Assembly: GCA_949358305.1 (NCBI GenBank)
Contig: OX442315.1
Span: 8,086,427-8,150,426, forward strand
Length of the DNA: 64,000 nt
Source of the DNA: Strigamia acuminata
Lineage: Eukaryota; Arthropoda; Chilopoda; Geophilomorpha; Linotaeniidae
Reading direction: 5' to 3'
Part shown: piece by piece, positions 1-9,580 of the stretch
How the letters are laid out: every line of letters starts with the position of its first letter
How positions within the stretch are numbered: the first letter of the stretch is position 1
The notes under the pieces: generated by a model
Told to the model about the DNA's origin: nothing
What the model saw: only the letters and a program-made list of their open reading frames with translations
The model's database searches: none
Program-made: the position numbers and the translations under genes

Positions 1-6
1 CGGCAT
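1..6 (-). CDS. Start of an LRR-family gene, cut by the window edge
   Basis: The first six bases read as ATG-CCG on the minus strand, the Met-Pro that opens every member of the LRR family here. The sequence behind it (7-120) matches the upstream region of minus-strand members at 14281 and 45805. The rest of the gene lies outside the window. Confidence 0.6.
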
Positions 7-246
7 GTTCACTAGAAACACTTGCGATTGAATGAATGATCAAACTATATTGCATGTATCCAGCGAGAAACGTAGGACGAAAGTATTTACCAACGACTGT
101 CATTGGTTGTTTCAAGTTATTTGTTTTTTCAACACCCCTAGTGGGCATTTTATCATCTAATAAGTGGTTTTACACTCGTTACATCTCAGCCGCATATAAA
201 GCGCTTGGCAGAATTTCAATCATTCATTCCCAACCGATTCCATACC
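7..246. promoter_or_regulatory. Divergent promoter region between two LRR-family genes
   Basis: These 240 bp separate head-to-head start codons (6 on minus, 247 on plus). A variant of the family upstream motif (caacacccctagtgggcat, about 130-148) faces the minus gene. A TATA-like catataaa at 193-200, about 50 bp before the plus ATG, is followed by an attcattc block. The same pair of blocks recurs at 14393-14411 and 14710-14748. Promoter function is inferred from this conservation. Confidence 0.5.
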
Positions 247-1319
247 ATGCCGTTTAAAAAAGCTTCGAGTTTAGAAGAATTGTGTTTCGATGTAGTTGTA
301 GCGAATTTTGATAAACTGCAAAACAAATTAGGCGACCAATCTAACATATTTATCGACAAACTATAAAAACGAATGAGTGAGCACGATCCGTATCGAACTG
401 TTTGTTAATAAAATTACTTTGAATTTAACAAGTTAGTGTGTGCGTCGCGGACCAGCGGGTCCGCCATTTTGTTTATTTGGAGTCAGCTTTTAATAAGTTT
501 ACAATTCTGTCATAAATACCCGCAATTACGGCGTCTCAAACTGTGGTTTTGCACCGAAATCACGGATACCGGGCTTCGGTCGTTACGTCGTTGCAAGAAA
601 TTCGAGTACTTGAATGTACGCCGTACAAAAGTCACGCACGACGGGTGTTTCGCAATATTGAACCAACTGCCCCTTTTAAAAACGTTTAAAAATGACTGCT
701 GGCGTGGGATATTCAATCTGTTGAAACGCCAATTTATACAAAACAAAACGTTGCGCACGAAGTAGGAATATATTCCATTCTTCAAGAAGACATCACCTTC
801 ATGACGAACACTTTCCCAAAAGTACGAGGTTTATTTATTTCAGAAACTCTGAATACTCTGGATTCTGTGTTGGAACTTAGTAACGTAATGCACAGACTGA
901 CGACTCTGTATCTGAGCAGTATTGAGTCAGTCGATGTCGATGTTTCTCTTGTCTGTGCTTCTTGCCCAATATTACGGAAATTAACGTTGTGGCAATGTAC
1001 GATTTCAGACGAAACTGGCAGTGCCGTGTGTGTAAAAGCAACATTAGAAAAGTTAAACTTGATTTTTTGTCCGTCAGTTGGGGATGAATCGATTTCGCAA
1101 GTATTTAAGTTGGCAGCACTTAAAAATGTGACTTGTTTGAAGCTTCGTGCGTGCGACTCAATTAGTAAATATTCGATTATGGAGTTGTTAGCGAAACCGA
1201 GTCCTTTGAAGAAGTTGGTCGTTACGGGTTGTGAGAATATTTTCGGTTCAGATTACGACGAAATTGTAACTTATGTTAGGAGTAACATTTTGGATTTGAA
1301 GTTCAAATATAGTCAGTAA
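247..1319 (+). pseudogene. Broken BC-box/LRR gene
   Basis: The ATG at 247 opens a family N-terminus with the BC-box pattern S-L-x3-C-x3-V (one residue earlier than in other members). An in-frame TAA at about 364 ends it after some 39 codons. LRR-coding sequence resumes near 510 and runs to about 765 through the family motif around NQLPLLKTF. A one-base frameshift near 765 moves the frame into the final ORF, whose last 170 residues end at 1319 with FKYSQ. This is one of the most divergent copies, with at least two inactivating lesions plus an unclear stretch at 370-510. It could still be transcribed. Confidence 0.8.
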
Positions 1320-1494
1320 CTGACCAAAAATGTCATTTATCAATAAATATATATTACAAATTGAAATCATTTGAATTTTATTTCTTATTACCTGTATTTA
1401 AATATTCCTTTCTATACTTCATTATCCAAATCGCCAATATTTCGACAATTTAATCAATTAATCAAATCAAAAAGAACAAGTTCTTAGTAGCTGA

Positions 1495-1635
1495 AAGGTC
1501 CCAAAGGGGCGCTGAAATCTCTATTAATAAATACCGTATGACAAACATACGTTCGTCTTACGTTTTCCTCTGGGTATACAAATAGTTTGTTCGTGAAAGT
1601 TTCATAATTCATTCAATCGTAACTGTTTAGTCAAC
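1495..1635 (+). promoter_or_regulatory. Upstream cassette of the LRR family
   Basis: Contains ccaaaggggcgctgaaatc at 1501-1519, then an acgttcgtcttacgttttcc block and a gtttgttcgtg block before the ATG at 1636. The same order of blocks precedes most paralogs. Function is inferred from conservation only. Confidence 0.5.
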
Positions 1636-3308
1636 ATGCCGTACAGGAAATCAGTTCCGAGTCTAGAAGAAAGGTGTTTAGATACCATAACCAATAATTT
1701 CGGTGCGATAAAACATAAATTAGCGAATCAACCTTCCCTGTTTACGACGGGTCCCATCACTTCTTCGAATGTCATCTCTTCGAAAATTCTTAATTTTCGG
1801 TTGTTTCTTCGAATTTTTTTTACTTCGAAATGTAACTAGGAGGTCCATTTTCAAGGGGGCCATTTCTCTCATATTCAGTTCTCGAATAGGTCAGCTCTTC
1901 GAAATTGACTTCTTCGAATTGGTTATCTCTTCGAAATTGACCACTTAACGACTGAGAGGCGCACAATGTCTTCACTGGCTTTTATTCGTGGCATTGCCCA
2001 CAACTTTGCAAAGTTTGATTAAAATTGAAAATGAATTAAAATTTGGTTAAAAGAATTAAAAAAAATTGTATTATACATTGTTGGAAGTTTGAATTTAGGG
2101 GATTACTTCTCAGACGATCACTTCTCGAATGGGTCGTTTCTCAGACAAAAAAAATACAGAGAAACGACCCATTCGAGAAGTGGCATCTGAGAAGTGATTT
2201 TCTGAGAGGTGAAATTCGAAGAGGTGAACTGACTTCGTTTACGAATATGATATACAAACATATGTGTCAGCATTCTCGATGGGTCGTACTACCCGAATTA
2301 TTCATTCATTCCGGCACCGATTCACTCCAGAATTTGTACATGTTTCATCTCTCCACGGTTTTTTTATTGGACAAAATAGGCCGCATTTGTAAAAACCTCG
2401 TAGGTTTACACATTGATCCGTTAGATCGAGGAATTCGTTCGCAATCTCTACTCAAAATGTTGCAAAATTTACCACGACTTCAGCATTTATCCCTGCACGG
2501 CGTAAAGTGCACGGATCAAATTCTATCCGCAATCGGTCAAAATTGTGCGCAATTGACGCGCCTCTCTTCCAACGATTTTGCTGCAGTTACAGGCGCAGGA
2601 GTTCGCTCGTTAAGCGAGTGCACGAAACTTACGTTTTTGGACGCCGGTTCCTCTAGACTCTCGGTCCAAGTGTGTTTATGTATTCTGGACCAACTGCCTC
2701 TCTTGAAAGTGTTTAGAAGTCAGTGCGGGCGCGAACTATTTCGTCTTCTAGAACAGCGTTCAAGCACAACGTATTTGTTGGAGGATATGCCACAGGTGAT
2801 GACAATTGTCACTGAGCACGACATGATGTTTCTGAATGCCAGTTTTCCGAATTTACGAAGTTTAGGAGTTTGGTCTAGTTTAGAAAATGTGAGATCGGTG
2901 TTGGCAATGAGCAGCATCAATGTCAACTTAACGCAACGATTAACCAGTCTAACTTTGTATTGTAGCGACATGGTGATTGCAAATATTCTTACTGAATTGC
3001 AATTGAAAATGCTTCTAGTGCAATGTGAGAATTTAGAATCGTTGTTGATTTTAAGTTGTAGGGCGTTTAGTGACGATTTGGTTGTCGAGCTTGTCAAATT
3101 GAATTGTTTTAAGCATTTGAGAGTTTTGGAATTGCATCGTTGCGGTTTGGTTAGTCTGGGGTCGATCGTGACCTTGTTAGAAATGCGTAATCCGTTGAAG
3201 GAGTTGAAGCTCTACTATTGTGCTCGTATTGACTCGTCCGATTGTGTAACAATCGAAAGTTATGTGAAAAAACATAACTTAGATGTGAAGGTTGGTTATT
3301 TAGTTTAG
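1636..3308 (+). pseudogene. BC-box/LRR gene split by a MITE
   Basis: The N-terminal exon-like piece (1636-1747) starts MPYRKSVPSLEERC and carries the BC-box. The reading frame is interrupted after about 37 codons by a 489-bp insertion and resumes at 2245, continuing to FTNMIYKHM, the LRR block and the C-terminal YVKKHNLDVKV, with a stop at 3308. The coding sequence on both sides is otherwise open, so the insertion looks like the only lesion. The 3' flank has a conserved poly(A) signal region (gacaataaaattatt near 3404). It is closest to the copies at 9581 and 41181 (SLQERCLDTI type). Translation from an internal start would lose the N-terminal box. Confidence 0.85.
1748..2236. mobile_element. 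MITE-like insertion with 8-bp target duplication and a long hairpin
   Basis: Bounded by direct repeats GTTTACGA (1740-1747 and 2237-2244); removing one copy and the insert restores the LRR reading frame. The insert is full of short cttcgaa or cttctcgaa motifs. Near its right part, two arms of about 25-29 bases containing cgaatgggtcgtttctc and its complement form a hairpin around an A-rich loop (about 2120-2185). An 8-bp duplication is typical of hAT-type elements, but I see no clear terminal inverted repeat, so the superfamily is unassigned. It has no coding capacity. Confidence 0.7.
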
Positions 3309-3436
3309 GCCGATACACAAATTTGGACACATGAGGTGAGTACCGACCAATTCTTGTACCTATTACGTCGGTGTGTAGTCCAAACATTCTTTTCTTTCTG
3401 TAGACAATAAAATTATTATATAATAAAGGCAACTTT

Positions 3437-3560
3437 GGTAATTTAGTCTTTGAACTGGTTATGTTGAACGCGCTTGCGAGTCTGAAGCATTTATCAGTTG
3501 ACGTCGTTGGCCGTCAATTCGACCGAGCTCGGTCGTCGAGTTGTTGCAAGTGATGCCAAG
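3437..3560 (-). repeat. Interspersed repeat R1 copy
   Basis: Shares blocks such as gttgaacgcgcttgcgag, gaagcatttatcag and gagttgttgcaagtgatgcc with sequences near 6340-6440, 7225-7312, 46285-46660 and 55495-55610. Some copies end in A-runs after gggctcttaattt. The family is not identified; a SINE or a 3' fragment of a longer element would both fit. Confidence 0.55.
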
Positions 3561-4137
3561 TTGTAAGCTTGAATATTTGGAAGAACTTTTGAAGATTTAA
3601 GATTTTGTACAAACTAACATTTATATTTTTATTTATATACAGTAGATTAATTAATAAATTAAAAAATGTAAATTTTTTTATTAGATTTTCTATTTGCAAC
3701 GGAAGAATCTTAAGTTATGTGTAAAATATATATCTGTAGAATACTAAACTAGACTCATTTAGCCACTTATCTGCAGTTCACCCACTCTCTAAACTGTTGG
3801 TGCAATTTTAACACTAAGTTGATTTACAGTTGTTGTTGTGAGAAATTTGATTGATTGTAGGTTGCCGTCACGGCAACGGTGTTGTATTGTTTCGCAGCTC
3901 ATTCGCAGAATGAGAGAATTAAACCTTTCTTCTTCATTACGTTACTAAAAGAGATGAGACTTATTTCAAATATCCAACAAGTAAGATCCAACAGTAGGAT
4001 GGTTACTTGGATAAGGAAAGAAATAAGAGCCGGAAAGGAACAAAAACCGCAAGTTTTTTAATCAAAAATTAGGCTAAAAGAGCAGAATCTAACAATAGCC
4101 CTTCTTTTTCACGTTTATTGTGAATTTTCGACATGAG

Positions 4138-4361
4138 ATGGCGGGGGCAGCTGTGAATGTTAACGTCTCATCTACATCGACGGTGATCGAGAGATTAACG
4201 GACAAGAATTACTTTTTATGGAAATTAAGAGTCCCTGCAGTATTGAAGAGTAAACAGCAAAGACAACCATTGAGACCGATGAGCCGGAAAAGGGTCGCCT
4301 AGGACTGGCGAATTATGCACAAATGCGTGCGATTTGGGATGATTGGAAGAAAAAAACCTAG
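4138..4361 (+). pseudogene. Remnant of a Copia-type gag
   Basis: The ATG at 4138 opens a peptide with LTDKNYFLWKLRVP, the conserved N-terminal Gag pattern of Copia elements (leucine, then NY, then W). After about 45 codons the frame is lost, but a shifted frame continues with ANYAQMRAIWDDW to about 4361, again Gag-like. No protease or polymerase follows. It differs from both other Copia families in the window, so a third family is represented. No LTRs were recognised. Confidence 0.6.
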
Positions 4362-4817
4362 AGAATAATAGTGGGAGGAAAAAGAGTAGGTGGCACTGTC
4401 CAATTGGTGAGTGAAAGACACCTAGATGGAAGTTGTAAGATATGGAATTTAGGGTGAGAAGGTAGGAGATATAATTTATACACGAATTTGAGAAAACAAA
4501 TTGGGTTTCTAAAATTGAGATAAAAAAAATGCAACAAACACTGGATAATACAAAATCGGAAAATAATAAAATTTAGGAAATATAAAAATGGCACTTCAAA
4601 TAGAATTAAAATCAATAAAACTGCATTTGAGTAAAACGCTCAGTTTTCACAAAACGCCAGTTATGTGAAAACTGTTGTACAATTAGGATGAATACATCTC
4701 CGCATTTCTAGAAAAAGAAATGGACAAAATTTGCTTTTGTTAAAATATTTAATTTTATTACCTATAACAGAAAGGATGTTTGGAAAATACTGAAATAGGA
4801 ATAAGTATTGGTCTACA

Positions 4818-5999
4818 TTAGGTTAAATTATAGAGAAATTTAACTTTCAGACGCAAGTTATGATTTTTTACATATCTTTTAATTGCTTTAGCTTCGGACT
4901 GGCCTAAATTCAAACAACTTGTGAACCTCATCACCTTCAAAGGACTTCGCATTTCTATCAACTTCATGATCGATGTCAAACTAACCGAATTACACCACAT
5001 TAATTTCAAAATATTGAGTTTTGCAAAACCATCTGACTTGACCAGATCGAGAACCAAATTGTCAGTCAACGCATCACAATTTATAAGAACCAAACTTTCC
5101 ACGTTCTCACACTTCACCACAAAATTTCTCATCTGCAATTCACTCACAACAAATGTATGAAAAAAATGCAAACGAACGCTGGTCAATTGTTGCAACATAT
5201 TCACGTTGTCCCCGCACAACGCCAACACAGAATTCACAAGCCAAGACGAAACAGACAAACTACGTAAATTCGGAAAAATGGTGTTCAGAAACGCGATGTC
5301 TTCCTGATTGACATCTACCATTGTTTGCGACGTGTCCTCCAGTGAATAAGTGCGCAATCTTGTGCCTGACCGTCGGCGCAGAAGACGAAACATCTGGCGC
5401 CAGCACTGATTTTTAAACACCTTCAAAAGCGGCAATTCGTCTAGAAGGAACAAACACACCTCGGCTGTGGCTGCAAAATTACCACCAGAAATTTTCAAAT
5501 AAATTAGCTTCGTGCAGAGGCTTAAGAAACGCAATCCAGCGTCTGGAACTGTGGTACAAAGATGCGTCAATAGTGGACAGTTTTGACTGATTGCAGCCAT
5601 AACGTGACTCGTGCACTCGATGCCGTCCAAGTTTAGAATCTGAAGTCGTGGTAAATGTGGCAATAGTTCGATTACGGATTGTTCACGAATTGCTGGATTT
5701 TTTTCACTAAATTGTAAATTTGTAAGGTTTACGCAAACGCGACCTATTTTGACCATTAAATTGTCCATGTCGAGGTCAAACATGTGTAGTTTTTGTACTG
5801 ATTTCGTGCCGGAGTGTATGAATATGTCTGGCAGCAAACATCCATTTTTTCGTGGAAATTTCCGACGCATACGTTTGTATATGAGATTAATAAACGCGAA
5901 CGGTTGGTCCACTAATTTATCTTGCATCGCGTCGAAATTAGTGGTTATCGTGTTTAAGCATAATTTTTCCAGGCTGGGAGCTGATTTCCGGTTCGGCAT
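4818..5999 (-). CDS. BC-box/LRR protein, putative cullin-ligase substrate receptor
   Basis: Intact 393-residue single-exon gene. The BC-box pattern is at S9-L10, C14 and I18, followed by P33, F36 and I40 in a Cul2-box-like spacing. Residues about 60-200 and 250-385 are LRRs of the cysteine-containing type (NCPLLTHL, CTKLIYL, CENVESLVLINC). Between them lies a non-LRR family segment (DELPLLKVFKNQCW, then TYSLEDTSQ). No signal peptide or membrane segment is seen, so the product is expected in cytoplasm or nucleus. It starts MPNRK rather than MPYRK, a subgroup shared with the broken copy at 12491. It is convergent with the gene ending at 3308 and has a family upstream cassette at 6000-6145. The biochemical role is inferred from motif fit and its substrate is unknown. 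Confidence 0.85.
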   Translation of the reverse strand: MPNRKSAPSLEKLCLNTITTNFDAMQDKLVDQPFAFINLIYKRMRRKFPRKNGCLLPDIFIHSGTKSVQKLHMFDLDMDNLMVKIGRVCVNLTNLQFSEKNPAIREQSVIELLPHLPRLQILNLDGIECTSHVMAAISQNCPLLTHLCTTVPDAGLRFLSLCTKLIYLKISGGNFAATAEVCLFLLDELPLLKVFKNQCWRQMFRLLRRRSGTRLRTYSLEDTSQTMVDVNQEDIAFLNTIFPNLRSLSVSSWLVNSVLALCGDNVNMLQQLTSVRLHFFHTFVVSELQMRNFVVKCENVESLVLINCDALTDNLVLDLVKSDGFAKLNILKLMWCNSVSLTSIMKLIEMRSPLKVMRFTSCLNLGQSEAKAIKRYVKNHNLRLKVKFLYNLT

Positions 6000-6145
6000 G
6001 TTGACTAAACAAGAACGATCGAATCGATTATTGAACTCCCACGACCAAACTGCTTTTATCTAGCCGACGGGAACGTAAAACAAACGTATTTGCAACGTTC
6101 GAGAAATGTTGTTTGGGTTTTCAGCGCCCCCATTGGGCATGATCC
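6000..6145 (-). promoter_or_regulatory. Upstream cassette of the LRR family
   Basis: Carries tcagcgcccccattgggcat at 6121-6140, about 125-140 bp before the ATG at 5999, with a catttcgtcc-like block replaced by gacgggaacgtaaaac nearer the gene. The same core precedes the genes starting at 10777, 12491 and 18444. Confidence 0.5.
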
Positions 6146-7335
6146 ATTACCTATTAATGCAGCTGGAACGCATTTTTATGAATAAATCAGCCATTGGTAA
6201 TGTGTGTTACAGTTAAGAACCGAACCGACGATGTTTCTCTATTATTAATAAAAGGGCAAAACATTTGAAACAATTCTCTGTAATGCGCTATACACATAAA
6301 AAAAGAAATTTCAACAATTTTAATTGTTGAATTATTATTTCTTCTTCACAATCCAAATAGTCCATATTCAAGGTTGCGACTTGGCATCACTTGCAACAAC
6401 TCAACGATCGAGCTCGGACGGATTGGCAGCCAAACTAGTTGCGTTCCTGCGAATCCAATTGACTTTTGTTCAACACTAAATTTATATTTGTCTTTAAAAT
6501 GGGATTTTTGGTGTGCGAGAAGCTCCGGCGTTCTTCTGTGGAAAGCAGTTGAATGCCGTAACAAAGGACTTCTATCGGTTTAGTTTTAGCCGCGCTAAAA
6601 CAATGGCGTCTAGGGAGATATTCTCGAAATAAAGGTTAAACTAATTATGATCAAATAAAACATAGTTCCAGTTTATTAATTAAGTGAAATACAAGGTTCA
6701 ACTGAAGATAATGACAATAATATAGGTTCTATCAGTACTATGTCGTCCGCGTAGAAGGGTACGTGCTCGAAACAGCGTGGGACTTCGGCGGGCGGGAAAA
6801 AACAGTGCAGAAATGGCGACTCAACGCCGCGCAAACTCTGCGAAGTTGGAAAGGAGGCGTGAAGTTAAAGGACTTCACGAAGCGGTTCGGCGGTTAGGCC
6901 GAAACAAACGGGAAATCTTGGGCTAAACCCTAGATTACAGCGGGAGATTTCCGACAAAGACAAGTAGTCAAACAGCGGGTACGCTTCGGCCCTAGCAACG
7001 GTGCAAAATTCGGGGTTTGACATAGCAACGCCCCAATCCAGGGCTCAAAATGCCAGGGCAGCCGTTCAACAACTCCTGCGCCAATTGCCCAAAAGCGCAA
7101 CAGGTGCATGGCAAAAAACACAATTCTAATCGTAACATTCTGTAATAATAAATTATTAAAACAAGTAAATACGGGAATTTCACCCAAATTATGTGAACAG
7201 TTTGGAATCACAACAAACTTGAATTGATAAATGCTTCAAACTCGCAAGCGCGTTCAACCAGTTCAAAGACTAACCTAGCGTCGACTGCTTCCGGGCTCTT
7301 AATTTAAAAAAAAAACCAAAAAAAAACAGCTTTTT
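6146..7335. other. Gene-free stretch with R1 fragments and a GC-rich LTR-like block
   Basis: R1 repeat pieces lie at about 6340-6440 and 7225-7312; the second ends gggctcttaattt plus an A-run. Between about 6740 and 7120 the sequence turns GC-rich, unlike its surroundings, after an AT-rich stretch with tttattaatt. This resembles the composition of Gypsy LTRs in this window, but I found no termini or target duplication. No gene is supported here. Confidence 0.4.
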
Positions 7336-7415
7336 CACTTGTCTTTAATATTTAACTTTAATGTCAACGGAAAGAAAATAATGTTTGGTAATTAAGTACA
7401 GGAGTTGGTCGATAC
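7336..7415 (-). other. Orphan 3' flank of an LRR-family gene
   Basis: The bases around ctttaatatttaacttta and gaaagaaaataatgtttgg match the 3' flank of the gene at 9581 (near 9457-9530), including the minus-strand poly(A)-signal area. No LRR coding sequence adjoins it; it abuts the truncated end of the Copia-2 gag. This marks a deletion or rearrangement junction. Confidence 0.55.
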
Positions 7416-8227
7416 TCACTTGCCAATATCATGTGTGAAACGACCGCCGTGATGTACGCCTTGCCAGCAGGTTTGTCCTTTTCTGATTCCGCCTCCTTCG
7501 TGGACAATTTTACGCGACAGTCCACTTTTCTGTGTCCAAGTTTGTGACACCTAAAGCACTTTATACGTGACAAATCGCCGCCGTCGTTACGTCGCGCACG
7601 CCCATGGCCTCCAGTGCCCGAATTGGCACGTCCATTATTTCCAGTGCTCGAACTGAATGCGGCGCTCATAATTTCCTTTTCCCGGCGCTGTGACTCTTGT
7701 AAAAGTCGCACTTTGACGTATTCCGCCGTAATTTCTGTCCCACAGTTCTCAATTGCCATTATCATTGGCTTAAATTCTTCCGGCAAAGTGGCAAGTAACA
7801 TTGCTGCCATCATTTTATTGTCTACCTTGTATCCGATGTCGGTTAGTTGCTGCCCAATCGTCACTTTTCGTGCAACATATTACGCCATGTCCTTGCACTC
7901 CTCGTACTTGATGCTAATCAGGTCCGTCAGAAGCGAAACTTGACTCCGTAAACTTTTATTTTGGTAAAGCTTACCCAAATTTTCCCACGCTTCTTTCGCG
8001 GTTTTGAAGCCTCGCACCTCTTGGTACACGTGCTCCTGGACTCCGAGCGCTATCGTGGCCAGCGCGAGTCGACTCTTTGTTGCATCAGTTTTAGTCCCAG
8101 CAACATACTCCCACAAATTCTCTCGCACCAGCTGCATCTCCATCGCAAATTTCCAGCTATTATAGTTCGAAATCCCCTCCACTAGAACTGCCAGAGGGGT
8201 CGTTGGTTCTGGTTGCGCATCTGCCAT
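7416..8227 (-). pseudogene. Copia-2 gag, truncated and with a stop
   Basis: ATG at 8227. The N-terminal region has the Copia Gag pattern (SNYNSWKFAMEMQL, then TAKEAWENLGKLY). The zinc knuckle CFRCHKLGHRKVDC lies near 7530-7570. An in-frame TAA at 7880-7882 breaks the frame after 115 codons; translation would otherwise continue without shift. Sequence is lost just after the knuckle, before the protease, where it joins an LRR 3' flank. The 5' LTR is at 8396-8568, with a half-tRNA-Met-type priming site beside it (tctggacccataacc, about 8381-8395). Confidence 0.8.
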
Positions 8228-8395
8228 CGTACTCGAAATTCAAATCCAAACTTCGTTTCCACGTGTTCCGCAAATGTTCCGCAATTTTCACACAAAAAGT
8301 TTCTTGTTAGAAAAACTTTCAACAATCGAAAAAGTCACCTTAGCGATATATGCAGTCAGCGCGCAGTATTTTAAAACGTTTCTGGACCCATAACC

Positions 8396-8568
8396 TGTTG
8401 TAGTTTTGAGGATTGCAGGAGATTGATGTAGGGAGACACAAAAAACTCGACCATACCGTATAAGGGTTACTACGGAAGTCCCGTTACAATTTTATTCAAA
8501 CGTTAAAGACGCTGAACGCCAGGTGGCGCTCTTACAAAAGTGTCATCACAGAATCTCATATTTCAACA
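8396..8568 (-). repeat. 5' LTR of Copia-2
   Basis: Runs tgttgtagtttt to atttcaaca, 173 bp. A near-identical copy stands alone at 46364-46536 with a 5-bp target duplication, which fixes both ends. The primer-binding sequence adjoins its left side, so this is the 5' LTR of the minus-strand Copia-2. The matching 3' LTR is missing. Confidence 0.75.
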
Positions 8569-8725
8569 CATGAAATTGGTGGAAATGCGAAGTCCGTTGA
8601 AGAAGTTGATATGGGAACAGATGAGCGATTTTATGGGAGATTCCGCTTATGTATCCATCGAAAATTACGCGAAAAATCACAACTTGGATTTGAAGGTTGC
8701 TTTATTCTTCGAGTGGTACCGGTAA
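8569..8725 (+). pseudogene. C-terminal fragment of a BC-box/LRR gene
   Basis: Directly after the Copia-2 LTR the sequence encodes the family C-terminus, from MKLVEMRSPLKKL to AKNHNLDLKV, stopping at 8725. The upstream part of the gene is gone; Copia-2 sits where it should be. It most resembles the C-terminus at 53734-54706. Confidence 0.75.
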
Positions 8726-9034
8726 TTTATTTTCGGCCAATACACAATTTTGCAAATCGACCAATTTTTGTTTCTATTTCAGTATTTTTCAAACATCTTT
8801 TTTTGTAGACAATAAACTTAAATATTTTAACAAAAGCTACTTTTACCCACATTTTTCATTTATTTCTGATAATTTATGACAATTCTTGTACACTTCTGGT
8901 TCTGCGTCATCCAATATCGTCCAAATCCAAAACCTCTTCTGAATGTTGACTCTTTTACTCACCAATGATTGATTTCGCACTCTCTTTTTAAACTCCAGTT
9001 ATGTGGAAAAAAGGGACATTTTAACACTACCGTA

Positions 9035-9169
9035 GCTGCATTCAAAAATAAAAATAACATTTTTAGTTTAAGTATATTTTAAGTTTAAACAAGGGTTAAA
9101 CAGGAAATGATGTCATTTTTGGTTTAAAATTGAAGTAAAACATAAAATATTTTAGTTTTTGAATGCAGT
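9035..9169. mobile_element. Short TA-flanked MITE (first copy)
   Basis: A 135-bp element with inverted ends ctgcattcaaaaa and tttttgaatgcag, flanked by TA on both sides (9033-9034, 9170-9171). A second copy lies at 40972-41107. TA duplication and short inverted repeats suggest Tc1/mariner-type mobilisation. Non-coding. Confidence 0.7.
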
Positions 9170-9218
9170 TAGTGAAATGAACACATCTCTGCATCTTTTG
9201 ACAACACACTTCCACATT

Positions 9219-9428
9219 TAGTGGACAGTTTTGACCGATTGCAGCCACAACGTAACTCGTGCACTCGATGCCGCCCAAGGATAGAATTTGAAGTCGCGGT
9301 AAACGTGGCAACAGTTCGATGACGGATTGTTGACGACTTTCTGGATTTCTCCGACTAAATTGTAAATTCGTAAGGTTTTTACAAACGCGACCTATTTTGG
9401 CCATCAAATTGTCCATGTTGAGATCAAA
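9219..9428 (-). pseudogene. Internal fragment of a BC-box/LRR gene
   Basis: Encodes about 70 residues from the middle of the protein (LNMDNLMAKIGRVCKNL to VVAAIGQNCPL), closest to the 4818-5999 and 11281-12491 subgroup. Both ends stop abruptly: one in unrelated sequence near the MITE, the other in the 3' flank of the gene at 9581. It is a captured or left-over segment, not a gene. Confidence 0.7.
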
Positions 9429-9580
9429 GATGACTTTACACACGGCAAAGTTGCCTTTAATATTTAACTTTATTGTCGGCAGAAAGAAAATAATGTTTGG
9501 AAAACACACCGACCTAATTATATACAAGAATTGGTCGATATCATGTGTGCAAATTTGTGAATCGGTCTAAACTTTAGAAC

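Larger units (their letters stand above)
3309..4817. other. Gap between convergent LRR genes, with repeat fragments
   Basis: Holds the 3' flank of the upstream LRR gene (AATAAA near 3406), a copy of interspersed repeat R1 (3437-3560), an 8-bp-arm hairpin (gttgccgtcacggcaac, about 3860) and a Copia gag remnant (4138-4361). The remainder is AT-rich and I see no gene in it. Confidence 0.6.

Noticed and set aside
1740-2244. The insertion in the 1636 gene as an intron
   Set aside because: The ends do not give GT-AG at positions that restore the frame, while an 8-bp direct repeat does. The paralogs have no intron here.
2720-3097. ORFs antisense to LRR genes (here and at 9684, 11501, 38763, 43314, 44781 and others)
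   Set aside because: They mirror conserved LRR codons on the other strand, differ from copy to copy in length and have no motif of their own.
3879-4061. A 60-codon ORF before the Copia gag remnant
   Set aside because: No motif. It may be part of a decayed Copia leader or LTR, but no termini were found.
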